DNA of 64,000 bases from an uncultured Eubacterium sp. (GTDB taxonomy: Bacteria; Bacillota; Clostridia; Lachnospirales; Lachnospiraceae), in NCBI GenBank assembly GCA_910589595.1, contig CAJUTM010000018.1, positions 1-64,000 on the forward strand. Direction: 5' to 3'. How positions within the stretch are numbered: the stretch's first letter is position 1; each line of letters begins with the position of its first letter. Positions 16,615 through 23,526 of this stretch are shown piece after piece. Made by a program: the position numbers and the translations under genes. The notes below the pieces were generated by a model that was not told the origin of the DNA, searched no databases, and saw nothing but the letters and a program-made list of their open reading frames with translations.

Positions 16615-16914
16615 ATGAAAGATTCAACCGTAAGCGCACGTGTCGAATACGACATAAAAACGGAAGCAGAAGATATCCTGCAAAAACTGGGCATACCTGT
16701 TTCTGTAGTTATTAATTCCCTTTACCGTCAGATTATATACAGGCATGGCATACCGTTTTCTTTAACGATTCCACAGGAGCTACAAACTATAGACACTATG
16801 TCAGATGTTGAACTGAACAAAAAGCTTCAGAAGAGCTATGAGCAATCTCTTGCAGGGGAAGGTGTGCCTTACAATGAGGTGTTTGATGAACTCGAAAGGA
16901 GTCTTATAAAATGA
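16615..16914 (+). CDS. RelB/DinJ-family antitoxin
   Basis: The 99-residue protein starts at 16615 (MKDSTVSARVEYDIK) after GAGGTG. The N-terminal ribbon-helix-helix region (STVSARVEYDIKTEAEDILQ, KLGIPVSVVINSLYRQI) is typical of RelB/DinJ antitoxins. The C-terminal helices (SLAGEGVPYNEVFDELERS) would wrap the toxin. Its stop overlaps the toxin start by 4 nt (ATGA), indicating translational coupling. It should repress the operon through the palindrome in the promoter. Confidence 0.88.
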   Translation: MKDSTVSARVEYDIKTEAEDILQKLGIPVSVVINSLYRQIIYRHGIPFSLTIPQELQTIDTMSDVELNKKLQKSYEQSLAGEGVPYNEVFDELERSLIK

Positions 16915-17243
16915 ACACCTATGAAATTATTATGACATCCGATGCAGCAACAGACCTTGTTGAATTGCGTAATTATATAGCGGATGTGTTGCTTGTACCA
17001 GATGTAGCATTGACCTATATACGTGCTATCCGTGCAGAAATAAGCAAACTGGCTAATATGCCTCAAAGGATAGCGCCAGTTTCTGAGGAACCGTGGCATT
17101 CTCGTGGTATTCGTAAACTAATAGTAAAAAACTTTTATATTTATTTCCGCATTGATGAAAATGCCAAATGTATCTATATTCTTAACATTATCTATCAAAG
17201 TCGTGACCAGCTTAATATATTGGCGGAAATGGACTTTGATTAA
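16911..17243 (+). CDS. RelE/ParE-family toxin
   Basis: The 110-residue protein starts with MNTYEIIMTSDAATDLVELRNYIAD and has the central PQRIAPVSEEPW and the strand GIRKLIVKNFYIYFRIDENAKCIYIL, the usual ParE/RelE core. ParE members poison gyrase and RelE members cleave ribosome-bound mRNA; sequence alone does not separate them here. It overlaps the antitoxin and lies at the left edge of a small island with a DNA methylase. Confidence 0.85.
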   Translation: MNTYEIIMTSDAATDLVELRNYIADVLLVPDVALTYIRAIRAEISKLANMPQRIAPVSEEPWHSRGIRKLIVKNFYIYFRIDENAKCIYILNIIYQSRDQLNILAEMDFD

Positions 17244-17284
17244 TAAATTACCTTACCACAAATCATAGGAGGATTCAAAAGACA

Positions 17285-18457
17285 ATGAATGCAAAGAAAG
17301 TTAAATTGTCTCCTATACTGAAATATCCGGGAGGAAAAGAAAAGGAATTAAAATACATACTACCCAATCTGCCAGAGAATTGTAAAAATTATTACGAGCC
17401 TTTTGTCGGAGGGGGCGCTGTATATTTATCTTTGGACAGCGAAGCATATTTTATTAACGATAAATCAACAGAGCTAATCCACTTATATAAGATGATTAGC
17501 GAGCAGAATCGGGAATTTCTTGAAAAGCTAAATGCGATAGACGAAAATTGGCGTGTTTTGGAGCAGGTTGTTAGGAATCATACGGAAGAATTGGTTGGCA
17601 TTTACTATGAATACAAAAACGGGAAAAGGAACCGCACGCAATTGGATGATAGTATTTCCGAGTTTTTGTTACACAATACAGAACAGTTTAACGGTTTATT
17701 GCATACGAGCTTTAACATTGCCATTGAAAATTTCGTCATGGAAATGAACAAGAGTCTGAAAAACAAGATTGACCGCATGAAAAAATTGGAGGAAAAAAAG
17801 GGAGATATGCCGCCGGAAGATGTGGTGCGCAATCTGGAGGGCGCCTTTAAGAATGCTTTTTATATGCATTTTCGATATTTATATAACCATATAAGAGAAT
17901 TGGAGATAGAGACTCCGTTTGCTACGGCAATCTATTTCTTTGTGCGGCAATTTTGCTATGCCTCCATGTTTCGCTATAACCGACAGGGAAAATTCAATGT
18001 TCCCTATGGCGGTATATCCTATAACAGGAAATCAATATTGAAAAAAATAAACTATTTTACGGATGAGCAGCTCATTCGTCAGTTACATCATACGGTCATT
18101 GAAAATATGGACTTTGAACAATTTTTTAAAAAGCACGAGCCGACGGCAGAAGACTTTGTCTTCTTAGACCCGCCGTATGATACTGAGTTTAGTACTTATG
18201 CAAAAAATGAATTTGGGCAAGATGAGCAGAAACGGCTTGCCGATTATTTGATTGGACAGTGCAGGGCAAACTTCATGCTAATAATAAAGAACACGGAATT
18301 TATCAGAAGCCTGTATCCCGTGGGAATGGCAACGGCCAATGAAAGACAGTTGTATGTGAGTAAATTTGATAAAAAATACTTCGTAAGTTTTCAGGACAGA
18401 AATGATAAAGAGGCGGAGCATCTTATGATAACGAATTATCCGCTTTGCCTGACATGA
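17285..18457 (+). CDS. Dam-type (D12 class) adenine-N6 DNA methyltransferase
   Basis: The 390-residue protein shows motif X (LKYPGGKEKEL), motif I (YYEPFVGGGAVY) and motif IV DPPYDTEF about 15 residues before the substrate region, the alpha-class order seen in Dam/M.DpnII. It is longer than Dam because of a helical insert (about 95-190), so its target may differ from GATC. No restriction endonuclease is recognised next to it, only a short winged-helix protein and a small peptide. AGGAGG is 11 nt before ATG. Confidence 0.88.
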   Translation: MNAKKVKLSPILKYPGGKEKELKYILPNLPENCKNYYEPFVGGGAVYLSLDSEAYFINDKSTELIHLYKMISEQNREFLEKLNAIDENWRVLEQVVRNHTEELVGIYYEYKNGKRNRTQLDDSISEFLLHNTEQFNGLLHTSFNIAIENFVMEMNKSLKNKIDRMKKLEEKKGDMPPEDVVRNLEGAFKNAFYMHFRYLYNHIRELEIETPFATAIYFFVRQFCYASMFRYNRQGKFNVPYGGISYNRKSILKKINYFTDEQLIRQLHHTVIENMDFEQFFKKHEPTAEDFVFLDPPYDTEFSTYAKNEFGQDEQKRLADYLIGQCRANFMLIIKNTEFIRSLYPVGMATANERQLYVSKFDKKYFVSFQDRNDKEAEHLMITNYPLCLT

Positions 18458-18635
18458 AAGACAGTTCGTGTACGGAATTTAGTTATTCGTGCATTTTCCT
18501 GTATTTTGCCGGAAAAAAGATTACAATAAATTCGGATAAGATACCTAACTAATACTTGTAAAGTGCTTTATGGTTGTTTTCACCCGAATTTATTTTGTAA
18601 TAAATATACGAAATGATAAAAAGGAGGTGAAAGAG

Positions 18636-18890
18636 ATGAGCTGTTATTCTGAAGCAGAAATAGCAGAAGTTGTAATAGACATTATTCGTAATAATCCTGG
18701 AATAAGAACATCCGAGATGATTTCAGAGGCTAGACGAATCATGGAGCCGAGTGGAGAAGATTTACAAATCTTGCAAGACAGAAATGATGATAAATTTTCA
18801 CAAAAAGTCAGAAATATTAAGAGTCATGATACGCTTACTGGTATGATAAGAACAGTAGGTGAGAAAAATCGTCAATGGTATTTATTATAA
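18636..18890 (+). CDS. Small winged-helix-like protein beside the methylase
   Basis: The 84-residue protein starts after AAGGAGGTGAAAGAG. Its pattern (GIRTSEMISEARRIM; DKFSQKVRNIKSHDTL; KNRQWYLL) resembles the winged-helix domain found in several restriction-associated proteins, where F-x-Q-x-V-R-N-x-x-S-H is a recurring motif. It may be a specificity or regulatory subunit for the methylase, or what is left of a restriction gene. An inverted repeat (18523-18538 with 18584-18602) lies upstream. Function uncertain. Confidence 0.6.
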   Translation: MSCYSEAEIAEVVIDIIRNNPGIRTSEMISEARRIMEPSGEDLQILQDRNDDKFSQKVRNIKSHDTLTGMIRTVGEKNRQWYLL

Positions 18891-18924
18891 GATTAGTAAT
18901 TGCCGACTGTATACCATAAGTTTA

Positions 18925-18953
18925 ATGACAAATATATTTGTCTGTGCTATAAT
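18925..18953 (+). promoter_or_regulatory. Promoter with perfect palindrome in the spacer
   Basis: -35 ATGACA (18925-18930), 17-bp spacer, -10 TATAAT (18948-18953). A perfect 16-bp palindrome, GACAAATATATTTGTC (18927-18942), overlaps the -35 and spacer, the place where a repressor would block polymerase. It drives the small gene at 18997. The XRE-type protein at 19281 is a candidate repressor. Confidence 0.6.
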
Positions 18954-18996
18954 GCATAAAAAAAAGAGACGAACCGTTGTCAGAAAGGATAGTATC

Positions 18997-19131
18997 ATGG
19001 CTTATTCATTGTTTACACGTAAAGACAGAATTGACCGAATTCAGCATATTTTGGAATCTGGTGATATGGGTGAAGCATTTAGTTCTGTTAATTCTACAAC
19101 GATAACGTGTAGGCATAGGATATGTATATGA
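18997..19131 (+). CDS. Small 44-residue protein, possibly truncated
   Basis: ATG follows AGAAAGGAT at good spacing. The peptide reads MAYSLFTRKDRIDRIQHILE, then a Ser/Thr-rich tail ending RHRICI. It is preceded by a convincing promoter with an operator-like palindrome and followed by a terminator (19160-19198). The charged helical N-terminus with an abrupt unrelated tail suggests a truncated gene. I do not recognise it. Confidence 0.45.
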   Translation: MAYSLFTRKDRIDRIQHILESGDMGEAFSSVNSTTITCRHRICI

Positions 19132-19159
19132 ATTTTAGAAATTGCAAGACATAGACTCA

Positions 19160-19198
19160 AAAGGCCCACTTATCCCTGTAGAGATAAGTGGCCTTTTT
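19160..19198 (+). terminator. Strong terminator
   Basis: AAGGCC-c-ACTTATC pairs with GATAAGTGGCC across an 8-nt loop, followed by TTTTT. It ends the transcript of the small gene at 18997. Confidence 0.8.
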
Positions 19199-19215
19199 GT
19201 ATCCGCGAAAGTATT

Positions 19216-19252
19216 CGAGTGCACCTGCGGTTCCGTAAAGCGTGACGCTCGA
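19216..19252 (+). repeat. REP-like palindromic unit, copy 1
   Basis: CGAG ... CTCG hairpin ending in the 14-mer aagcgtgacgctcg (19238-19251), which contains AGCGTgACGCT. The same 14-mer in the same orientation ends another intergenic hairpin at 52578-52591. It lies between the terminator and the XRE gene. Confidence 0.4.
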
Positions 19253-19280
19253 GGGTTTATAAAAGAGGGGGATGCCATAA

Positions 19281-19514
19281 ATGCAGAAGAATCCGATAAT
19301 TAACATGGAAAAGACAGGGGAAAATATAGCAAGGCTGCGTATGAAAAGCGGGCTTTCGGTTCGGCAGTTACAGGAAATTTTTGGTTTTTCCACTCCACAG
19401 GCAATTTATAAGTGGCAGCGGGGAGTTGTTTTGCCAGCGGTAGATAACTTAGTTATTCTGGCAGAAGTGTTTCAGGTACAGATTGAAGATATACTTGTAA
19501 TGGAAGATACATAG
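19281..19514 (+). CDS. XRE-family helix-turn-helix regulator
   Basis: The 77-residue protein consists of a lambda-repressor-like helix-turn-helix (GENIARLRMKSGLSVRQLQE, then STPQAIYKWQRGVVLPAVDN) with no further domain. Ribosome site AGAGGGGG before ATG. It may repress the palindromic promoter at 18925-18953 or its own gene. Similar stand-alone XRE proteins are common in accessory islands of Clostridia. Confidence 0.85.
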   Translation: MQKNPIINMEKTGENIARLRMKSGLSVRQLQEIFGFSTPQAIYKWQRGVVLPAVDNLVILAEVFQVQIEDILVMEDT

Positions 19515-19608
19515 TCCGATGTAAATATCTTTGCGTCAAAGTCCTTTATGTGCTAAAATGTTGACAAAGCAGTAACAAACAGTAAAAAAAGAAAATCCGA
19601 GGGGCGTC

Positions 19609-20196
19609 ATGACGAATAAATGTTTACAGTGTGGAAAAGAATTTGAGATTACAGGAGCAGAGCTTGACTACTATAAAGAAAATGGTCTGGACATTCCGAC
19701 GAGCTGTCGAAGCTGTCGGCGTGCGGAGCGTATAAAGAGAAACGAAGCGATTGTTCCGAAGCGCAGAGAGAGAAGAAAAAACCGGAGAACGGCGTTACAA
19801 TCAGTGCCGAAGCCGGTCTTTCTCCTGCTTGTTTTACTTACCTTTTTATTAATCACCTATGTTCGGGGGAATCTTGGAAATACCGGTAACTCTCCGCAGC
19901 AGACGACAACGCCGTCAAATGTGCAGGAGGCCATACTGTTCCGAAGCGAGGGGATGATGAATCAGCACTATGAAAAACATGGCAAAGCGATGGGGTATGC
20001 CTCTGCCGAAGAATATCTTGCCGGCGCCAATGCGACTATAAACCATTCCTCGGCTTTGCATAAAAAGCAAAAAGAGGATGGAGATGATATATATTATGTA
20101 GAGGCGACTAATGACTTTGTCGTTGTGTCCACAGATGGATATATCCGCACATATTTCCGGCCGGAGGACGGTATCCGCTATTATGAAAGACAATAA
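19609..20196 (+). CDS. Zinc-ribbon membrane protein with toxin-like C-terminal domain
   Basis: The 195-residue protein has an N-terminal four-cysteine zinc ribbon (CLQCGKEF ... CRSCRRAE), a basic linker and one membrane helix (about 64-82). The C-terminal domain (about 100-195) contains HYEKHGKAMGYASAEEYLAGA and FVVVSTDGYIRTYFRPEDG. The order H-x-x-K-H-G, Y-L-x-x-A and G-x-I-x-T-x-F-x-P resembles small RNase-type domains of polymorphic toxins (BECR fold). That resemblance is from memory and not proven. Promoter TTGCGT-17-TAAAAT at 19531-19559. No immunity gene is evident. Confidence 0.65.
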   Translation: MTNKCLQCGKEFEITGAELDYYKENGLDIPTSCRSCRRAERIKRNEAIVPKRRERRKNRRTALQSVPKPVFLLLVLLTFLLITYVRGNLGNTGNSPQQTTTPSNVQEAILFRSEGMMNQHYEKHGKAMGYASAEEYLAGANATINHSSALHKKQKEDGDDIYYVEATNDFVVVSTDGYIRTYFRPEDGIRYYERQ

Positions 20197-20210
20197 GCGG
20201 TATTTGTCTC

Positions 20211-20322
20211 TTTACAAAATAGTGAACCTGTGCTATCCTAACACCTGTGAGCGGTATTCGTAGGAAACTGCATCAGGTGATAATGTGTTGCCACCGTCAG
20301 GCTGTGTCATGGGGGTGATGAC
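20211..20322 (+). promoter_or_regulatory. Promoter and structured leader of the pantothenate operon (candidate pan motif)
   Basis: -35 TTTACA (20211-20216), 17-bp spacer, -10 TATCCT (20234-20239), then about 77 nt before the first ATG. The leader folds into a hairpin (ACCTG-tga-GCGGT ... ACTGC-at-CAGGT, about 20243-20278). A second hairpin follows around GCC/GGC (about 20284-20311). Small stem-loops with unpaired A residues, often in tandem, are known as the pan motif upstream of pantothenate genes in Firmicutes. I cannot confirm the consensus from memory. Confidence 0.4.
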
Positions 20323-21297
20323 ATGAAAATAGGAATCATAGGTGCCGGAAAAGTCGGCTGTTCCCTTGGCAGGTATTTCGTGGAGCAGGGGCTTGGCGTA
20401 TCCGGCTACAGCAGCAAGACAAAAGAGAGCGTGGAAACTGCCGCGACTTTCACAAATACGAGAGCCTATGACTCTCTATACCAATTAGTAAGCGAAAACA
20501 ATCTGATTTTCATCACTACTCCAGACGACTGTATTTCCGAAGTCTGGGCTCAGATTGTGCAGTATGATTATAATGAAAAGAATAAAATTATATGCCATTT
20601 CAGTGGCTCATTGTCATCCGATGTATTCTTGAACAGGGAGAAGAGAGGTTTCTATGCCTGTTCCTTTCATCCTATGTATGCGTTCAGCGATAAATTCACA
20701 TCTTATAAACAATTGAATCAGGTTATGTTCACCGCCGAGGGCGATAAAGAAGCGCTGGCAGAGCTCTGTCCGTTGTATGCGTTCAGCGATAAATTCACAT
20801 CTTATAAACAATTGAATCAGGTTATGTTCACCGCCGAGGGCGATAAAGAAGCGCTGGCAGAGCTCTGTCCGTTACTGGAACGTTTAGGCAATCCTGTTTT
20901 TGTAATTAAAGGAAAGAAAAAAGAGCGTTATCATGCGGCCGCTTCGCTAATCAGCAATATGATGATTGGCCTCTATCAGATGGGCATTGATATGCTTGTC
21001 GACTGCGGCTTTTCCGAGACAGAGGCAAGGAGTCTTGTAAAGCCGCTCGTTGAAGGAAATATTCAACACCTGCTGGGTACTTCGCCGGAGCAGGCTTTGA
21101 CCGGCCCCATTGAGCGCGGGGATGTGGAAACGATAAAGAAGCATTTAGCGCAATTAACCGACAGGGAGCATCAGGTATATATTGGTCTTGGCCGGACGCT
21201 GACAGAGGTGGCAGAGCGCAAAAATCCGCATAAAGATTATGCGGTCATAGAGGAGCTTCTGCGCGCAGACGAAGTGCAGGAAGCAAAGAAGAAATGA
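20323..21297 (+). CDS. Rossmann/DUF2520 reductase-like protein with internal duplication
   Basis: The 324-residue protein opens with the nucleotide-binding GIIGAGKVGCSLGRYF and follows the Rossmann plus DUF2520 arrangement, related to ketopantoate reductase and 6-phosphogluconate dehydrogenase folds. As first gene of panBCD-coaBC it is a good candidate for the NADPH-dependent ketopantoate reductase, since no panE is seen in the operon; this is inference. Residues 118-150 are repeated exactly as 151-183 by a 99-bp duplication, so the ancestral length would be about 291. The insert may or may not destroy activity. GGGGGTGATG before ATG. Confidence 0.8.
   Translation: MKIGIIGAGKVGCSLGRYFVEQGLGVSGYSSKTKESVETAATFTNTRAYDSLYQLVSENNLIFITTPDDCISEVWAQIVQYDYNEKNKIICHFSGSLSSDVFLNREKRGFYACSFHPMYAFSDKFTSYKQLNQVMFTAEGDKEALAELCPLYAFSDKFTSYKQLNQVMFTAEGDKEALAELCPLLERLGNPVFVIKGKKKERYHAAASLISNMMIGLYQMGIDMLVDCGFSETEARSLVKPLVEGNIQHLLGTSPEQALTGPIERGDVETIKKHLAQLTDREHQVYIGLGRTLTEVAERKNPHKDYAVIEELLRADEVQEAKKK
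20675..20872 (+). repeat. Perfect 99-bp in-frame tandem duplication
   Basis: Bases 20675-20773 are identical to 20774-20872, starting tgtatgcgttcagcg. 99 bp equals 33 codons, so the reading frame is kept. Identity over the full unit implies a very recent event, culture variation or an assembly artefact. Confidence 0.9.
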
Positions 21298-21306
21298 GGA
21301 TTGATT

Positions 21307-22134
21307 ATGAAGAACACGGTTGTTACTTTTCAGCAGATGAAAGAAAAGGGAGAAAAGATTTCCATGCTTACGGCCTATGATTATTCCACTGCCAAACTGG
21401 AAGATGAAGCGGGAGTAAATAGTATTTTGGTAGGCGACTCATTGGGAAATGTCATTCTTGGTTATGAGGACACCATATCCGTCACCGTAGACGATATGAT
21501 TCATCACGGCAGGGCGGTCGCGCGCGGCGCCCAAAATGCCCTTGTCATTATCGACATGCCATTTATGTCCTATCAGACGTCCGTTTATGATGCGGTAGTA
21601 AATGCGGGACGGCTGATGAAAGAGGGACATGCCGGAGCAGTTAAACTGGAGGGCGGAAGAAAAGTCTGTCCGCAAATCAAGGCGATTGTGGAAGCCGGTA
21701 TTCCGGTATGCGCACACCTCGGGCTGACGCCGCAGTCCATTCATGCTTTTGGCGGCTTCAAGGTTCAGGGGAAGACGGAAGCAGCCGCACGGGAGTTACT
21801 AGAGGACGCAATGGCCGTACAGGAGGCAGGAGCATTTGCCGTAGTTCTTGAGGGGATTCCCAAAAAACTTGCCGATTTGGTGACGGAAAAACTGTCAATT
21901 CCGACCATAGGCATTGGCGCGGGCAACGGCTGTGACGGACAAGTTCTTGTATATCAGGATTTGCTTGGCATGTTTTCTGATTTTACGCCGAAGTTTGTCA
22001 AACGTTATGCCAATATCGGGGAGATTATGAAAGAAGCATTTACGCAGTATTTTGAAGAAATCCGCAGCGGTGCGTTCCCGGGAGAAGAGCATGAGTACAA
22101 AATAGATGATGACATTATAGATAAATTGTATTAA
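21307..22134 (+). CDS. panB: Ketopantoate hydroxymethyltransferase
   Basis: The 275-residue protein carries the PanB landmarks: ISMLTAYDYSTAKLEDEAGV, ILVGDSLGNVILGYEDT and AHLGLTPQSIHAFGGFKVQG, then IGIGAGNGCDGQVLVYQDLLG. It transfers a hydroxymethyl group from methylene-tetrahydrofolate to ketoisovalerate, the first committed step to pantothenate. Start set at ATG 21307 rather than the TTG at 21301. It follows the DUF2520 gene after 9 nt and precedes panC, so the operon is continuous. Confidence 0.97.
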   Translation: MKNTVVTFQQMKEKGEKISMLTAYDYSTAKLEDEAGVNSILVGDSLGNVILGYEDTISVTVDDMIHHGRAVARGAQNALVIIDMPFMSYQTSVYDAVVNAGRLMKEGHAGAVKLEGGRKVCPQIKAIVEAGIPVCAHLGLTPQSIHAFGGFKVQGKTEAAARELLEDAMAVQEAGAFAVVLEGIPKKLADLVTEKLSIPTIGIGAGNGCDGQVLVYQDLLGMFSDFTPKFVKRYANIGEIMKEAFTQYFEEIRSGAFPGEEHEYKIDDDIIDKLY

Positions 22135-22155
22135 GAAGAGGAGGAAAAGGCAGTC

Positions 22156-23001
22156 ATGCAAATAGTAAAAACGGTAGAAGACGTAAGAAAACAGGTAAAA
22201 GTCTGGCGGGAGCGAGGGCTTAGCGTCGGACTTGTCCCGACGATGGGATACCTGCATGAGGGGCACAAAAGCCTGATAGACAAAGCGGTAGAGCAGAATG
22301 ACTGCGTTGTGGTAAGTGTATTTGTCAATCCGATTCAGTTTGGCCCGACCGAGGACCTTGCAACATATCCGCGTGATTTGGAACATGACGCCGCAATATG
22401 TGAGGAAGCTGGAGCTGACCTTATTTTCCACCCGCAGCCGGAAGAGATGTATTACGACGATTTTTGCACATATATTGATATGGATAATCTGACGAAAGGA
22501 TTATGTGGCAGAACGCGTCCAACGCATTTTCGCGGGGTATGTACGGTAGTCGGCAAATTATTCCACATTGTCGGACCGGATAGAGCATATTTTGGACAGA
22601 AAGACGCACAGCAGTTGGCGGTTATCCGGCGCATGGTTCGTGATTTGAACTTTCCGCTGCAGATTGTTGGCTGCCCGATTGTACGGGAAGAAGATGGACT
22701 GGCGAAAAGTTCCCGTAATACTTATCTTTCGCCGGAGGAGCGGAAAGCAGCAGTCATACTTCACAAGGGCCTTGAAAAAGGAGAAGAGATGGTGCGGGCA
22801 GGAGAACGTGACGCCGGAAAAGTAAAAAAGGCGATTTGCGACATTATCGAATCAGAACCGCTGGCAAAGATAGATTATGTCGATATTGTAGATTTTGACA
22901 ATATTCAGGAAAAGGAAGTACTGGAGGGCTCTGTTTTGGCAGCTGTAGCCGTTTATATAGGAAAGACGCGGCTCATTGATAATTTCATCATAACGATATA
23001 A
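22156..23001 (+). CDS. panC: Pantothenate synthetase
   Basis: The 281-residue protein shows the nucleotidyl-transferase signature VPTMGYLHEGHKSLI, with HEGH as the HIGH-like ATP motif. VFVNPIQFGPTEDL and the second motif LAKSSRNTYLSPEER follow. It joins pantoate and beta-alanine using ATP. Strong ribosome site GAGGAGG. Lies between panB and panD in the operon. Length is normal for the family. Confidence 0.97.
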   Translation: MQIVKTVEDVRKQVKVWRERGLSVGLVPTMGYLHEGHKSLIDKAVEQNDCVVVSVFVNPIQFGPTEDLATYPRDLEHDAAICEEAGADLIFHPQPEEMYYDDFCTYIDMDNLTKGLCGRTRPTHFRGVCTVVGKLFHIVGPDRAYFGQKDAQQLAVIRRMVRDLNFPLQIVGCPIVREEDGLAKSSRNTYLSPEERKAAVILHKGLEKGEEMVRAGERDAGKVKKAICDIIESEPLAKIDYVDIVDFDNIQEKEVLEGSVLAAVAVYIGKTRLIDNFIITI

Positions 23002-23112
23002 AGGCATGTCGGAGTTGTAAAACGACGGAGCAGTGTAAAGAAACAGTTGGAATCAAAATATTCTTTAATTTCATTATCAATAAGAGTAGATATGTTAAGT
23101 GGAGGGGAAAGT

Positions 23113-23499
23113 ATGACAGTGCAAATGCTGAAAGGGAAAATTCATCGGGCGGTTGTCGTTCAGGCAGAATTAAATTATGTAGGCAGTATTACCGTTGATC
23201 CGCAATTAATGGAAGCGGCGGGCATTTTGGAGTATGAGAAAGTCCAGATTGTCGATGTGGAAAATGGAAGCCGTTTCGAGACGTATACGATTGAGGGCGA
23301 ACGGGGGAGCGGTATGATTTGTCTGAATGGCGCAGCGGCGCGGATGGTGCAGACCGGCGACCATATAATTATTATGTGTTATTGCGATATGACGCCGGAA
23401 GAGGCAAAAAATCATAAACCGAAAGTCGTTTTTGTAGATGGGGAAAATCATATTGCGCGCGTTACCAATTATGAAAAGCACGGTCAGTTATCGGAATAA
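23113..23499 (+). CDS. panD: Aspartate 1-decarboxylase (pyruvoyl enzyme)
   Basis: The 128-residue protein has the self-cleavage region LNYVGSITVD, where the Gly-Ser bond yields the pyruvoyl group. The conserved NGAAARMVQTGDHIIIMCYC follows. It makes beta-alanine from aspartate for PanC. Start at 23113 follows GTGGAGGGG; the upstream open stretch from 23047 is not conserved-looking. About 110 nt separate it from panC, with no terminator evident. Confidence 0.96.
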   Translation: MTVQMLKGKIHRAVVVQAELNYVGSITVDPQLMEAAGILEYEKVQIVDVENGSRFETYTIEGERGSGMICLNGAAARMVQTGDHIIIMCYCDMTPEEAKNHKPKVVFVDGENHIARVTNYEKHGQLSE

Positions 23500-23526
23500 A
23501 CGAAAAGCACGGAAATGAGGGAAATT

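Noticed and set aside
18523..18602. Inverted repeat attacaataaattcgg ... ccgaatttattttgtaat as an attachment or IS end
   Set aside because: It is imperfect, with no target duplication and no transposase. It is noted only as a possible leader structure of the 84-residue gene.
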